This document shows positions 49,250-58,760 of a stretch of DNA of 64,000 nucleotides, in pieces. The first letter of the stretch is position 1; the number at the start of each line of letters is the position of its first letter. The notes beneath the pieces are model-generated. The model saw only the letters and a program-made list of their open reading frames with translations. It searched no databases and had not been told where the DNA came from. The translations under genes and the position numbers were made by a program. The DNA comes from Litorimonas sp051251645 (GTDB taxonomy: Bacteria; Pseudomonadota; Alphaproteobacteria; Caulobacterales; Maricaulaceae), in contig JBPOEY010000001.1 of the NCBI GenBank assembly GCA_051251645.1, positions 1,364,001 to 1,428,000 on the forward strand, given 5' to 3'.

Positions 49250-50560
49250 GTGACCGATATGAAAACAGCGCTTTCTCTTCTGCTGGCGACAGCACTCTGC
49301 GGACACGCCCTGTCTTCTTCGGCATGGGCCAATTCCGGCACGACAGTTATTCATGCCGGCACGCTGATTGACACGAAGGCGGGCACAACCCTGTCGGACC
49401 AATATATCACGATTGAAGACGGCGTGATAACAGATGTATCGGCTGACAAACCTCCGTCGACAGAGGGTCGCGACGCCACTTTTATCAACCTCTCGGACAT
49501 GACCGTTCTTCCAGGTTTATCAGATTCACATGTTCACCTGACAGCAGACGCCCGCGTCCACGGTTTACGGCAACTCGAACGCTCGACGCCCCGCGCCGCC
49601 ATAACCGGCGTCATGAACGCGGAGCAGACGTTAGCGGCGGGCTTCACGACAGTTCGTAATCTTGGCGCCCCCGGCTTCAGCGATGTTGCGCTCATGAACG
49701 CGATTAACGACGGCGATGTGCCGGGGCCCCGAATCATTCCGGCGGGCCGCGCTATTGGCATTACGGGCGGCCATTGTGATTATAATCGACTTCCTTATGA
49801 ATTTCAGCAAATCGCAGGCGGAGTCGCCGATGGACCGTGGGCGGTGCGCGCTAAAGTGCGCGAAAATAAGAAATACGGCGCGCAGGTCATCAAATTCTGT
49901 GGCACGGGCGGGGTGCTCTCCAAGGGCACAAGCATTGGCGCACAACAATTTACGGCCGAAGAGATGGAGGCCATTGTCGACGAAGCCCATGCCCTCGGCA
50001 TGAAAGTCACCGTTCATGCGCACGGTGAAAAAGGGATCAACACGGCAATTAGGGCCGGCGTTGATTCGGTCGAACATTCATCGCTTATTTCAGATGAAGG
50101 TCTTCGCCTGGCCCTCCAAAACGGCACAACCCTGTCGATGGATATCTATGTGTCTGACTATATTTTAACCGAAGGGGCAGCGGCCGGAATTTCAGAAGAA
50201 AGCCTCGCCAAAGAACGTCAAGTGGGACGCGCCCAACGCGAACGTTTTCAAGCGGCGGTGACCGCCGGAGTCCCCCTCGCCTTTGGCTCCGATGCAGGCG
50301 TTTACCCGCACGGCCTGAATGGCAAACAATTCGCCTTTATGGTGAAATGGGGGCAAACACCCCTGCAAGCGATCCAAAGCTCAACCATCATAAACGCCAA
50401 AATTTTTGGTCTTGAGGGAAAAATCGGTGTCATTGCACCGGGCGCCTTCGCCGACATAATCGCGGTCGATGGTAACCCGCTTGAGGATATTTCAACCCTG
50501 GAGGATGTTGATTTCGTTATGAAAAACGGGATCGTCTATTCTCTTAAGCCCCAAGAATGA
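49250..50560 (+). CDS. Exported amidohydrolase (imidazolonepropionase/Xaa-dipeptidase-like)
   Basis: Protein of 436 residues. A signal peptide (about 1-26, ending AWA) precedes a metal-dependent amidohydrolase barrel: SDSHVHLTAD (first His pair, about 86-95), the VIKFCGTGGVLSKG strand with the lysine that is carbamylated in this family, VTVHAHGEKGI, VEHSSLI and the metal Asp in FGSDAGVYPHG, then GVIAPGAFADIIAVDGNPL closing the outer domain. Related periplasmic enzymes cleave dipeptides or N-acyl amino acids. The start is GTG 49250 (AAGGA six bases before); ATG 49259 would shorten the signal slightly. Confidence 0.88.
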   Translation: MTDMKTALSLLLATALCGHALSSSAWANSGTTVIHAGTLIDTKAGTTLSDQYITIEDGVITDVSADKPPSTEGRDATFINLSDMTVLPGLSDSHVHLTADARVHGLRQLERSTPRAAITGVMNAEQTLAAGFTTVRNLGAPGFSDVALMNAINDGDVPGPRIIPAGRAIGITGGHCDYNRLPYEFQQIAGGVADGPWAVRAKVRENKKYGAQVIKFCGTGGVLSKGTSIGAQQFTAEEMEAIVDEAHALGMKVTVHAHGEKGINTAIRAGVDSVEHSSLISDEGLRLALQNGTTLSMDIYVSDYILTEGAAAGISEESLAKERQVGRAQRERFQAAVTAGVPLAFGSDAGVYPHGLNGKQFAFMVKWGQTPLQAIQSSTIINAKIFGLEGKIGVIAPGAFADIIAVDGNPLEDISTLEDVDFVMKNGIVYSLKPQE

Positions 50561-50730
50561 TGCGTCCGCGATATCAAGACTTTTTAAACCACGCCGCGAT
50601 TTAAAGCAGTGGATTCTGACCTACCCACTGCCCAAGGGGCCTTGAATCTGTCATAGCGCGCTCGTCTACTTCGGTAGGCACGGCGAGCGGTGAGGCTGCC
50701 CCACATCTGCCGAGCTGCTCGCCACAATCC

Positions 50731-51165
50731 TCAACTTTCGAGTTGATCTTGATACTCAATTTTCGGTTGATATTCTTCGTCATGCTTGGCGAGAACATCA
50801 TCGGCTAAAAATTCTGTATTGCTTATCATCCGCCCCGACACGACAACGCCTTGGCCTTCGCGGAACAGGTTTGGGAGTTGACCCTTAAATGTGACTCGGA
50901 TCGGAGCAGGCATCGGGCGCTCAAAATCCACCACATCAAATTGTGTGGTGACCCCCGACCGCTTAACCGAACCTGCGACCACTAATCCACCAATGCGAAA
51001 CGTCTCAGACTTCGCCACGAAGTTCTCTGCGACCACATCAGACGGATTATAGAAAAACTGCGTGTTCTCGTTCAAGGCGGTCAGAATCAGCACCACGCCA
51101 ACGGCGAGGCCACCTCCGACGAGGGCAATTAACGCCAACCGGCGGTTTCTCTTAGGCGGTTTCAT
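50731..51165 (-). CDS. ccmE: Cytochrome c-type biogenesis haem chaperone CcmE
   Basis: Protein of 144 residues: one N-terminal helix (about 9-30) and a periplasmic OB-fold. The covalent haem ligand His128 and Tyr132 form the HxxxY motif (HDEEYQP). FRIGGLVVAGSVKR and GQGVVVSGRM are typical strands. It carries haem from CcmABCD to the cytochrome lyase. It is read away from ccmABCD, with 76 bp between the starts, instead of following ccmD. The lyase genes ccmF and ccmH are not in the window. An inverted repeat (50682-50688/50717-50723) lies just after its stop. Confidence 0.95.
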   Translation of the reverse strand: MKPPKRNRRLALIALVGGGLAVGVVLILTALNENTQFFYNPSDVVAENFVAKSETFRIGGLVVAGSVKRSGVTTQFDVVDFERPMPAPIRVTFKGQLPNLFREGQGVVVSGRMISNTEFLADDVLAKHDEEYQPKIEYQDQLES

Positions 51166-51241
51166 AGGGCCTTCTAATATAGGTCACAGCCCAACGCTTC
51201 AACATCGTGACTCTGTCGCCGCGTCGCGCCATAGGGTCGCC

Positions 51242-51883
51242 ATGGACTCGCGCCATAACATAAGATTGTCGATTGATCAGCTGTCCCTGTCACGCGGCGA
51301 CCGGACTTTGATCCAAGGCCTCTCTTTGCGTATCGAGCCGGGCCAAGCGTTGTGGCTAACTGGACCGAACGGTATCGGTAAAACGACCCTCTTGCTGGCC
51401 TGCGCAGGGCTTCTTTCCGCTGATGAAGGGGCTGTCCAATGGCTATCAGGGGACACAGAAATCGGGGCAAACCAAGCGCTCGCTTACGCCGCACACCGCG
51501 GACCGGAACGCAACGGCCTGACCTTGGGCGAAGAGCTGACATTCTGGCAAACACTCCTCAAGGATGACATGTCACTCGATGATCGGCTCGCGTCGGTCGG
51601 CCTGCAAGATCGCAACGACACACCGATCGCAGGCCTGTCTGCGGGGCAGAAACGACGCCTCTCTCTCGCCCGGCTTATGGGATCAAACCGAGCCGCTTGG
51701 TTGATGGATGAGCCCTTAGCGGGATTGGATGTTGAGGGCAGAGCCCGCGTGACTGAGACATTAAGCCAGCATCTCGCCCGGGGTGGTCTAGCAATTATCG
51801 CATCGCATCAGCCAGTTCCGATTCAGGGCGTCACCGCGAAGAAACTGGTGCTGGAGCCGACCATTTCAGACGTTGAAACATGA
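51242..51883 (+). CDS. ccmA: Haem exporter ATP-binding subunit CcmA
   Basis: Protein of 213 residues. ABC ATPase with Walker A LTGPNGIGKTTLL (about 38-50), signature GLSAGQKRRLSLARL, Walker B AAWLMDEPLAGLD and switch His in IIASHQ. It powers the release of haem-loaded CcmE from the CcmBCD complex. ATG 51242 gives the normal start (DSRHNIRLSIDQLSLSRG); earlier in-frame codons overlap the ccmE start region. ATGA overlap with ccmB. Confidence 0.94.
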   Translation: MDSRHNIRLSIDQLSLSRGDRTLIQGLSLRIEPGQALWLTGPNGIGKTTLLLACAGLLSADEGAVQWLSGDTEIGANQALAYAAHRGPERNGLTLGEELTFWQTLLKDDMSLDDRLASVGLQDRNDTPIAGLSAGQKRRLSLARLMGSNRAAWLMDEPLAGLDVEGRARVTETLSQHLARGGLAIIASHQPVPIQGVTAKKLVLEPTISDVET

Positions 51884-52536
51884 TTCGCGCGATCCTCATC
51901 CGCGATTTACGCCTCGCCGCGCGCGGCGCATCGGGCACAGGCCTGTCGCTCGCATTTATGGCCCTGTTCATTTTGCTCTGTGGATTAGCGCTCGGAGGAT
52001 CCAATCCTGCGCTTGGGCCCGGCTTGCTCTGGCTCGCCGCAACCCTATCCGCGCTTCTTGGTTTAGACCGCTTCTATCAGACAGATCAGCACACGGGTGC
52101 GCTCGCGCAAATGCACTTGGCCGGGACGTCGGATTTGTCCATCGTCATCGCAAAATGCCTATCTTTTACCCTCACCACCTTGCTCCCGCTCATCATTGTA
52201 TCGCCGTTTCTTGCGCTTCTTATGGAGATGACAGGGGCTGCGATCACCGGGACCGTCTTATCCCTGCTTGTTGGCGCGCCCGCGATGGTTGCCTACGCCT
52301 CAGTGACGGCCGCTTTGCTCGCCGGACAGAGGAGCGGAGGTGTCTTGGCCGTTATCCTCACCGCGCCTTTGCTTATTCCCGTGCTCATTTTCGGGACGGA
52401 AGCGGCCAATGCCTTTGCAATAGAAGGCGTCGGCGCGGTGCAATTTCGCATGCTTGCAGGGTTGAGCTTCATCGCCGTGGCACTAGGACTTCCCACCAGC
52501 GTCGCCGCCCTCGCGGCCAATAGAGGTCCGTTATGA
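51880..52536 (+). CDS. ccmB: Haem exporter membrane subunit CcmB
   Basis: Protein of 218 residues and six membrane helices. The N-terminal IRAILIRDLRLAARG and the FMALFILLCGLALGG helix fit CcmB, as do QTDQHTGALAQMHLAGT and the PLLIPVLIFGTEAA helix. It forms the channel-like part of the CcmAB ABC complex in the inner membrane. It is coupled at both ends by ATGA overlaps to ccmA and ccmC. Confidence 0.93.
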   Translation: MIRAILIRDLRLAARGASGTGLSLAFMALFILLCGLALGGSNPALGPGLLWLAATLSALLGLDRFYQTDQHTGALAQMHLAGTSDLSIVIAKCLSFTLTTLLPLIIVSPFLALLMEMTGAAITGTVLSLLVGAPAMVAYASVTAALLAGQRSGGVLAVILTAPLLIPVLIFGTEAANAFAIEGVGAVQFRMLAGLSFIAVALGLPTSVAALAANRGPL

Positions 52537-53270
52537 TTACTCGCTTTGCCAATCCGCAGCGCTTTGTCGGCCTTGCCCGCTGGCTCACGCCAATCTTTGG
52601 CTGGGGCGCTTTGTTAGTTATGACACTCGGCCTTTGGCAAGCGCTGTTCGTCTCCCCCGCCGAAGCCGAACATGGGCAAACTGTTCGTATTATGTATGTC
52701 CATGTTCCTGCGGCGTGGAGCGCGATGGCGGCTTATAGCGCCATCGCTGTGGCCAGCCTGATCAGCTTTGTTTGGCGCCATCCAATTGCGGACCTCGCGG
52801 CGCGCTCGCTCGCGCTACCGGGCGCCGCTTTTACTGTGCTGGCGCTCATTACGGGAAGCCTCTGGGGTAAACCGGATTGGGGCACCTATTGGCAATGGGA
52901 CGGTCGCATGACGAGCGTCCTGATCCTGCTATTTATCTACATTGGCTATATGGCGATCTGGCAGGTCGTTGAGGACCGCAAGCGCGCATCTCGCTTGGCC
53001 GCGATCACCGCCATGATCGGTTGGGTGAACATTCCAATCATCAAGTTTTCTGTCGAATGGTGGAACACACTGCACCAGCCCGCCACGATTTCTATGCCTG
53101 ACAGCCCTGGTCTTGCACCAGAACTCTTGCTGCCGCTTGCGCTGATGGCACTTGGTTATACTTTGCTGCTGGGGTGGCTAACGATGCGCGGGATGTTGGC
53201 AGAGATCGCAAAGGCGCGTGCAGCGCGTAAACCTGCGCCTGCTGCGAGCGCCCGTGTGGAGGCACTCTAA
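52533..53270 (+). CDS. ccmC: Haem exporter membrane protein CcmC
   Basis: Protein of 245 residues and six helices. It binds haem through periplasmic His residues and a Trp-rich loop and hands it to CcmE. The loop is GKPDWGTYWQWDGRMTSVLILLF, in which WGxxWxWDxRxTS matches the signature. IMYVHVPAAWSAM and the WNTLHQPATI segment carry the axial His residues. Its TAA shares one base with the ccmD ATG (TAATG). Confidence 0.94.
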   Translation: MITRFANPQRFVGLARWLTPIFGWGALLVMTLGLWQALFVSPAEAEHGQTVRIMYVHVPAAWSAMAAYSAIAVASLISFVWRHPIADLAARSLALPGAAFTVLALITGSLWGKPDWGTYWQWDGRMTSVLILLFIYIGYMAIWQVVEDRKRASRLAAITAMIGWVNIPIIKFSVEWWNTLHQPATISMPDSPGLAPELLLPLALMALGYTLLLGWLTMRGMLAEIAKARAARKPAPAASARVEAL

Positions 53271-53374
53271 TGGATATGGGTCCTTTCGCCGTTTTCATTT
53301 GGGGCAGCTACGGCGCGTCAGCCTTAGTTTTGGGCGCCTTGATCCTCCGCGCGCTGCGTCAACCCAAACCATGA
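53270..53374 (+). CDS. ccmD: Haem exporter small subunit CcmD
   Basis: Protein of only 34 residues with one helix (about 5-27; FAVFIWGSYGASALVLGALIL) and a basic tail RALRQPKP. CcmD holds CcmC and CcmE together. The family features are the N-terminal small polar region, the Trp-Gly-Ser-Tyr-Gly segment and the Arg-rich end. It starts on the ccmC stop (TAATG) and its own TGA overlaps the mazG ATG (ATGA), an unbroken coupled chain from ccmA to mazG. It is easily missed because of its size. Confidence 0.88.
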   Translation: MDMGPFAVFIWGSYGASALVLGALILRALRQPKP

Positions 53375-54114
53375 GCGGTTTACCAGACGAGCGCTACGCG
53401 CGGCTCAAAGCGCTGATGAACCGCCTGCGGGCAGAGTGCCCCTGGGACCGTGAGCAAACATTCGAGACCATCGCGCCCTACACCATCGAAGAAGCCTATG
53501 AGGTCAAAGACGCCATTGATCGCGCGGATATGGACGAGCTTAAATCCGAGCTTGGTGATCTTTTGTTCCAAGTGTTGTTTCATTCCAAACTCGCCAGTGA
53601 AGCGGACGCATTTGATCTTGATGATGTCGTCGATACACTGGTTGATAAAATGGTTCGGCGACATCCGCATGTCTTTGACGGGGCGGAAAAATTCGATTGG
53701 GATGAGTTGAAAGCACAAGAACGGACGGGACGCACGCTTGACGGCGTCGCCCTCGCCTTGCCCGCTTTGATGCGCGCACAGAAATTACAAAAGCGCGCCG
53801 CTAAAGTCGGATTTGATTGGCCGGATCATGACGGCGCGTTTGATAAAATTGTCGAAGAAGCCGCAGAGTTAAAAGAGGCATCCCCGGATCAACGCCATGA
53901 AGAAGCTGGCGATTTAATCTTCTCAACCGTCAATTTGGTACGCAAACTCGGGATCGATGCCGAAGCGGCCTTGCGAGACGCTAACGCGAAATTCAACCGT
54001 CGTTTCGATGCGGTTGAAGACCGCGCTGGTGGATCCCTTAAAGAGTTGAATTTGGATCAGATGGAAGCCCATTGGCAAGCCGTGAAGGCGGCTGAACCTA
54101 AGGGTGAGACTTAA
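53371..54114 (+). CDS. mazG: Nucleoside triphosphate pyrophosphohydrolase MazG
   Basis: Protein of 247 residues with two tandem MazG domains. The first has CPWDREQTFETIAPYTIEEAYEV and SELGDLLFQVLFHSKL (about 22-75; the Glu/Asp metal site), the second has KIVEEAAELKEAS and EEAGDLIFSTVNLVRKLGIDAE (about 150-200). It hydrolyses all NTPs to NMPs and PPi, lowering ppGpp and mutagenic nucleotides. ATG 53371 overlaps the ccmD stop. It converges on hflX with a 4-bp overlap of the two coding ends. Confidence 0.94.
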   Translation: MSGLPDERYARLKALMNRLRAECPWDREQTFETIAPYTIEEAYEVKDAIDRADMDELKSELGDLLFQVLFHSKLASEADAFDLDDVVDTLVDKMVRRHPHVFDGAEKFDWDELKAQERTGRTLDGVALALPALMRAQKLQKRAAKVGFDWPDHDGAFDKIVEEAAELKEASPDQRHEEAGDLIFSTVNLVRKLGIDAEAALRDANAKFNRRFDAVEDRAGGSLKELNLDQMEAHWQAVKAAEPKGET

Positions 54115-55427
54115 CCGTCGATCAGTTCGGCGTGCTTCGCTCTGAATTTGCCCGCGTCGCTTTCCGTCAATCGCACCATCATTTTCACCGACCCTGCATC
54201 CCCGGTCGTTTCTTCGAGGACGTGGCCGTGTTCGTGCAACCATGCGCGAGCTGAAAAGACTTTGGGCGAAATCGTGACATCGAGTATTTCGTCGCTTCGC
54301 GTCAACGCTTCCTCGACACCCTCTAACAAAGCGTCAATCCCGTCACCAGACAGGCAAGAGACCATAAAGGAATCTGTGAGGAAAGCCTCAGTTCGGGCGC
54401 GATCTGCCAGTTGGGACACTTCATCAATTTGATCTTCTGGCAGCAAATCGGCCTTATTCCAGACTTCGATTAACGCCTGCCCATGATCTGGCCCTGCGCC
54501 AATTTGGTCCAAAACATCCATGACTTCTTCGCGACGACGCGCGGTCAATGGATCGGAAATATCCCGCACATGCAGCAAAACATCGGCTTCCAATGTTTCC
54601 TCCAATGTCGCGCGAAATGAGGTGATAAGTTGCGTCGGGAGATCAGAGATAAATCCAACCGTATCCGATAAAATTGCCTCTTGACCGCTTGGCAGTGGCA
54701 GCACGCGGTGTGTTGTATCCAATGTTGCGAACAGCATATCCTTGGCCAAGACGCCGCCAGTTGTCAGACGGTTAAAGAGGGTCGATTTTCCCGCATTTGT
54801 ATAGCCAACGAGCGCGACAATCCGGTTCTGTGAGCGCTTTCGATTCGAGCGCTGAAGGTCCCGGGTACGGGACACATCATCAAGCTGAGACTTTAGTTTT
54901 TCAATTTTGTCATGGAGCTGACGACGATCGCTTTCGATCTGCGTTTCGCCGGGCCCAGAAAGGAAGCCCGAGCCACCGCGTTGGCGTTCCAAGTGAGTCC
55001 AGGTCCGCACAAGCCGAGACTTTTCATAATTCAAGCGCGCGAGTTCAACTTGCAAACGACCTTCTTTGGTCGCCGCTCTGAGGCCAAAAATTTCCAAGAT
55101 CAAACCGGTCCGGTCAATCACTTTGACGTTAAGTGATTTTTCCAAATTACGCTGTTGGATTGGTGTCAGCTCACCATTGACGATGACAATATCGAGCGCC
55201 AACGCCCGGATAGACGCCGCCATATCTTCGATTTGACCCGAGCCGAAATAATTGCTGACCTTGACTTCCCGAATCGGAACAATCCGATTGTCCATCGGTG
55301 TCACGCCGAGCGCTTCCGCTAAGCCAACCGCCTCTTCTAAATCATAATCCGCATCAGCGGCTCTGACACCCGCAAATCGTGGATGCACGACGAGGGCGCG
55401 TTGAGTTTTTACATCGTTTTCGTACAA
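54111..55427 (-). CDS. hflX: GTPase HflX
   Basis: Protein of 438 residues: N-terminal HflX domain with RALVVHPRF (about 10-18), a helical linker with the ERQRGGSGFLSGPGETQIESDRR pattern (about 145-168, in part), then the GTPase: G1 GYTNAGKST (about 208-216), G3 DTVGFI and G4 NKAD. It rescues or splits stalled 70S ribosomes under stress. The start is TTG 55427, with the only in-frame stop seven codons upstream and a C-rich leader that offers no ribosome site; coupling to hfq termination (18 bp away) is likely. Confidence 0.93.
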   Translation of the reverse strand: MYENDVKTQRALVVHPRFAGVRAADADYDLEEAVGLAEALGVTPMDNRIVPIREVKVSNYFGSGQIEDMAASIRALALDIVIVNGELTPIQQRNLEKSLNVKVIDRTGLILEIFGLRAATKEGRLQVELARLNYEKSRLVRTWTHLERQRGGSGFLSGPGETQIESDRRQLHDKIEKLKSQLDDVSRTRDLQRSNRKRSQNRIVALVGYTNAGKSTLFNRLTTGGVLAKDMLFATLDTTHRVLPLPSGQEAILSDTVGFISDLPTQLITSFRATLEETLEADVLLHVRDISDPLTARRREEVMDVLDQIGAGPDHGQALIEVWNKADLLPEDQIDEVSQLADRARTEAFLTDSFMVSCLSGDGIDALLEGVEEALTRSDEILDVTISPKVFSARAWLHEHGHVLEETTGDAGSVKMMVRLTESDAGKFRAKHAELIDG

Positions 55428-55445
55428 GGAGGGGGGCCGTTCTGA

Positions 55446-55694
55446 CTAATCTATGTCTTCGTCGTCTGACGGGTCGTGCAAGAGCACGGGGCCAGACGGC
55501 ATGATGGTGCTAATCGCGTGCTTATAAACGAGTTGAGAGCTTCCGTCGCGGCGTAGCAACACACAAAAACTATCGAACCAAGTGACAACACCCTGCAATT
55601 TTACGCCATTAACGAGGAAAATCGTCAACGGCATTTTAGATTTTCGGACAGTATTGAGAAACGTATCCTGAAGACTTTGTTTGCGGTCCGACAT
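55446..55694 (-). CDS. hfq: RNA chaperone Hfq
   Basis: Protein of 82 residues forming a hexameric Sm ring. Sm1 has QDTFLNTVRKSKMPLTIFLVNGVKLQG and FDSFCVLLRRDG, Sm2 has QLVYKHAIST. The proximal-face Gln (SLQ near residue 8), Phe and Lys-His residues are kept. The C-terminal tail is short and acidic (PSDDEDID), as in alphaproteobacteria. It lies between trkH and hflX, all reading left. Confidence 0.97.
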   Translation of the reverse strand: MSDRKQSLQDTFLNTVRKSKMPLTIFLVNGVKLQGVVTWFDSFCVLLRRDGSSQLVYKHAISTIMPSGPVLLHDPSDDEDID

Positions 55695-55830
55695 AGCGGG
55701 TCACCTATTGTTTTTATTGGGCAATGCTGGGGCTGCCAATAGTGCCATTGATCTGAACTCAACTTTAACGGCCCCTTTGCTAAACGCAATCAGTATAGAA
55801 AGAAGCTTCAGTGACAGCGCATATCTGCCT

Positions 55831-57270
55831 CTATTGTCGCCAAGTCGATGGAATTATCAGCGACAAAACGACCAAAACCTCAACACGACCGACTAACATA
55901 AGCAAGGCTGAGATCGTCATTTGAGTCGGGGTGAAGTCTTGATAGCGCAATCCTGAGGCCGGAAGGGTCATGTCTAGCAAGGGCCCAATATTGGCCAAAG
56001 ACGCCGCAGAGGTCGCTAAAGCATCCTGTAAATCGAGCCCTGCGGCCGCCAAAGCTAACGCCCCGACGGCAAACCCGAGGGAGTAGCCGAAAAAATACAT
56101 CCAGATTGATAGGAACTCGTTGTCTTCAATCACCTGTCCGCGAAATTCTATCGGTTTAACCCGCGAGGGATGGGAAAGACGGGCTACATCCGTTCCCAAG
56201 TGCCGAAACAAGAGTAACAACCGGATGACTTTGATGCCGCCGGCCGTAGAGAGCGCTGATCCGCCGATCAAGGCCGTCGCAATCAGGATCGGAGCCGGAA
56301 CCATATCCAAACTGATAACATCGTAACGATAGCCCGCCGAACTGACAAAATATACGGAATCCAAAATAGCGGTCCCCACATTATAAATGCTGGCAAAGAT
56401 AACTGTGGCTATAATGAGCAATCCGGCGATCGCGAGCAGACCCCGATGTTCAACATGAGAAAACAGTCGCAGGAACGGCCCCCATCGGCGCAGTCGCAAA
56501 ACATCCCACAGGACGGACACATTAAATGCTCCGCTCAGACAAAGGAGCGCCAAGACAACGGCGGAAAATGGCGACAGCACGTTGGCGAGCGTCCCATCAA
56601 ATGGCTGCAAACCGCCCGTGCTGACACCCGACAGGGCCAAACAGATCGCCGTGAAGGTTTCCGTTCCGCCCATCACCATCAGGACAAATCCGATAGCGGC
56701 AAAAAAGAGATAGATCGCGGAGACTAGCTGCCCAACACCAAGAATACGCGCGAATAATTCCCCTGTTCGGAAGGTGAAGAGCGCCGAACGGTGAATGCCC
56801 GTCCCGGTCAAATTCAACGCCGCCAAAATCACAACAGCAAAAATGGCGACACTGACGCCCCCAAAGAATTGTAGCAAAGACCGCCAAAATAATAATGTTT
56901 TGGGCAAAGCCTCAGGATCAAGCGAACTCGCCCCGGTCGTCGTCATCGCAGAAACACCCTCAAACACGGCGGTAATCGGGCTCGCTGTTGCGCCTAAAAC
57001 AAAAAACGGAAACGAGCAGATGATTGGAACGACGGCCCAAAATAAAATAAGAAACAAAATCGCTTCCGACGCGCTTTCCTTTGACGACGCTTTATAGCTG
57101 GCCGTAATCATCAAAGCCCCGACTAGAGCCGAGACAATCGCGAGGATCGCCATGAGCCCCGCCTCGCGGATCTCCAGCATGATAACCGCGACCAGAGCGG
57201 TGATCATCATCAAGGCGGCACTGCTGAGCAACGCATAGCCGAGCCAGAGGAATATTTTGACGATCCTCAC
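55831..57270 (-). CDS. trkH: Potassium uptake protein TrkH
   Basis: Protein of 479 residues with four M1-P-M2 repeats. The first filter is recognisable as AMTTTGASSL (about 110-119), the second as ALSGVSTGG, and the last near TSAASLANIGP. It is the K+ channel part of the Trk system, gated by TrkA. The start is GTG 57270. It is separated from trkA by 69 bp and runs toward hfq. Confidence 0.94.
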   Translation of the reverse strand: MRIVKIFLWLGYALLSSAALMMITALVAVIMLEIREAGLMAILAIVSALVGALMITASYKASSKESASEAILFLILFWAVVPIICSFPFFVLGATASPITAVFEGVSAMTTTGASSLDPEALPKTLLFWRSLLQFFGGVSVAIFAVVILAALNLTGTGIHRSALFTFRTGELFARILGVGQLVSAIYLFFAAIGFVLMVMGGTETFTAICLALSGVSTGGLQPFDGTLANVLSPFSAVVLALLCLSGAFNVSVLWDVLRLRRWGPFLRLFSHVEHRGLLAIAGLLIIATVIFASIYNVGTAILDSVYFVSSAGYRYDVISLDMVPAPILIATALIGGSALSTAGGIKVIRLLLLFRHLGTDVARLSHPSRVKPIEFRGQVIEDNEFLSIWMYFFGYSLGFAVGALALAAAGLDLQDALATSAASLANIGPLLDMTLPASGLRYQDFTPTQMTISALLMLVGRVEVLVVLSLIIPSTWRQ

Positions 57271-57339
57271 GCCTGCGTCAGCCCATCAAAACGACCGTTT
57301 GGCTGACGCGACAGTGTCAGGAGAAATGAGGTCACGGGA

Positions 57340-58713
57340 TCAATACAGCTCAACGCCAACGCGGAACAGGGCTTCAATATCCCTGAGGGCAGCCCGCTCG
57401 GCCATAAGGACGACACGGTCGCCTTCCTTGAGCATCAAACTGGGTTCTGGCATCATCACTTTACCGTTGCGCACAATCGCCCCCACGGCGACGCCGTCAG
57501 CGACAGCCGCTTCGCTTAAAGTTTTTCCGGCAAAAATCGACGTCTCTAAGACTTCGCCTTCCAACACTTCCGCTGAGCCGTGATCCAACATGTAGACATC
57601 CAGGATGCGGCCCCGTCTGACGTGCCGCAGGATCGACGACACTGTCGACGCGCGAGGGTCGATCACCATATCAATCCCGAGGTCTTTCTGCAGGTCCTGC
57701 ATGGGTTGTTCATTGAGTAAAGCAATCGTATGTCGCGCGCCCAATTTTTTGCCCAAAACAGATGCTAAAATATTCGTCTTATCATTGTCTGTTAGGGCGA
57801 TCATGACGTCCGCTGTGGCGGCGCCAGCTTCAGCCTGAACGCCCGCATCCATGGCATCGCCATGCAAGATCACCGTTTTCGGCAAGGCTGTCGCCGCAAT
57901 CTCGGCGCGGGCCTTGTTCGACTCGATCATGCGGACCCGAACGCCCGGTTGTTTTTCGAGGGCCTTAGCGACGTAGCTGCCAATACTTCCCCCGCCGATA
58001 ATCACGACATGTCGGGCGCGGGCTTCGCGTGTCCCGACGACTTCTAATAAGCGTTGCGAATGTTCTGCACGGGTCACGAAATAGGCATCATCGCCAATTT
58101 CAAGTGGATCATCCGGATTAGGCGCAAACAAAACACCGTCCCGGCGAATGCCGACAATAGCCGCATGCAAGCCTTCAAAAAGATCAGGGATTTGCCGGAT
58201 CGGTGTATCAATGATGGGACAGTCTTCCCCAATCCGAACCCCGAGAAATTGCACCAACCCATCTGCAAAGGGCACGACATTGAATGCCCCCGGCGTAGAT
58301 AGGCGACGCAAGATTGACTTTCCGATCTCAATCTCTGGTGAAATGATAATGTCGATTGGCATATTTTCGCGCGAATAAAGATCGTTATATTGCGCCGAAA
58401 GGTAGGATTGCGCGCGAACCCGCGCGACTTTGGTCGGAACGTCAAACAGGGAATGTGCGATCTGACAGGCCACCATATTGACCTCATCATGATGGGTCAC
58501 GGCAATGATCATGTCGGCGTTTTCAACGCCCGCGCGAACAAGCACATCTGGATGTGATCCGTGTCCAACAACACCGCGAACATCTAGGCTCGTCGTGATT
58601 TTTCGGATCAAGTCGGCAGACGTATCCACCACTGTGACGGTATTATTGTCCACCGCCAGACGGGTGGCGAGACCATAGCCGACACGTCCGGCACCGCAGA
58701 TAATTACTCGCAT
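57340..58713 (-). CDS. trkA: Trk system NAD(H)-binding regulatory protein TrkA
   Basis: Protein of 457 residues, two RCK halves. RCK-N1 starts ICGAGRVGYGLATRL (4-18) with VVDTSADLI; RCK-C1 follows at about 140-220. RCK-N2 starts IIGGGSIGSYVAKALE (about 232-247), RCK-C2 at about 370-455. It binds NAD(H)/ATP and gates TrkH at the cytoplasmic side. Adjacent to trkH and ntrX in the standard order. Confidence 0.95.
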   Translation of the reverse strand: MRVIICGAGRVGYGLATRLAVDNNTVTVVDTSADLIRKITTSLDVRGVVGHGSHPDVLVRAGVENADMIIAVTHHDEVNMVACQIAHSLFDVPTKVARVRAQSYLSAQYNDLYSRENMPIDIIISPEIEIGKSILRRLSTPGAFNVVPFADGLVQFLGVRIGEDCPIIDTPIRQIPDLFEGLHAAIVGIRRDGVLFAPNPDDPLEIGDDAYFVTRAEHSQRLLEVVGTREARARHVVIIGGGSIGSYVAKALEKQPGVRVRMIESNKARAEIAATALPKTVILHGDAMDAGVQAEAGAATADVMIALTDNDKTNILASVLGKKLGARHTIALLNEQPMQDLQKDLGIDMVIDPRASTVSSILRHVRRGRILDVYMLDHGSAEVLEGEVLETSIFAGKTLSEAAVADGVAVGAIVRNGKVMMPEPSLMLKEGDRVVLMAERAALRDIEALFRVGVELY

Positions 58714-58760
58714 GGAACGGCCTCGTTTACCCGGCGAACCTGCCGCCCAGGGCTATGCAC

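Noticed and set aside
50601..50801. Small minus-strand frame overlapping the end of ccmE
   Set aside because: It overlaps ccmE in another frame and has no ribosome site or recognisable domain.
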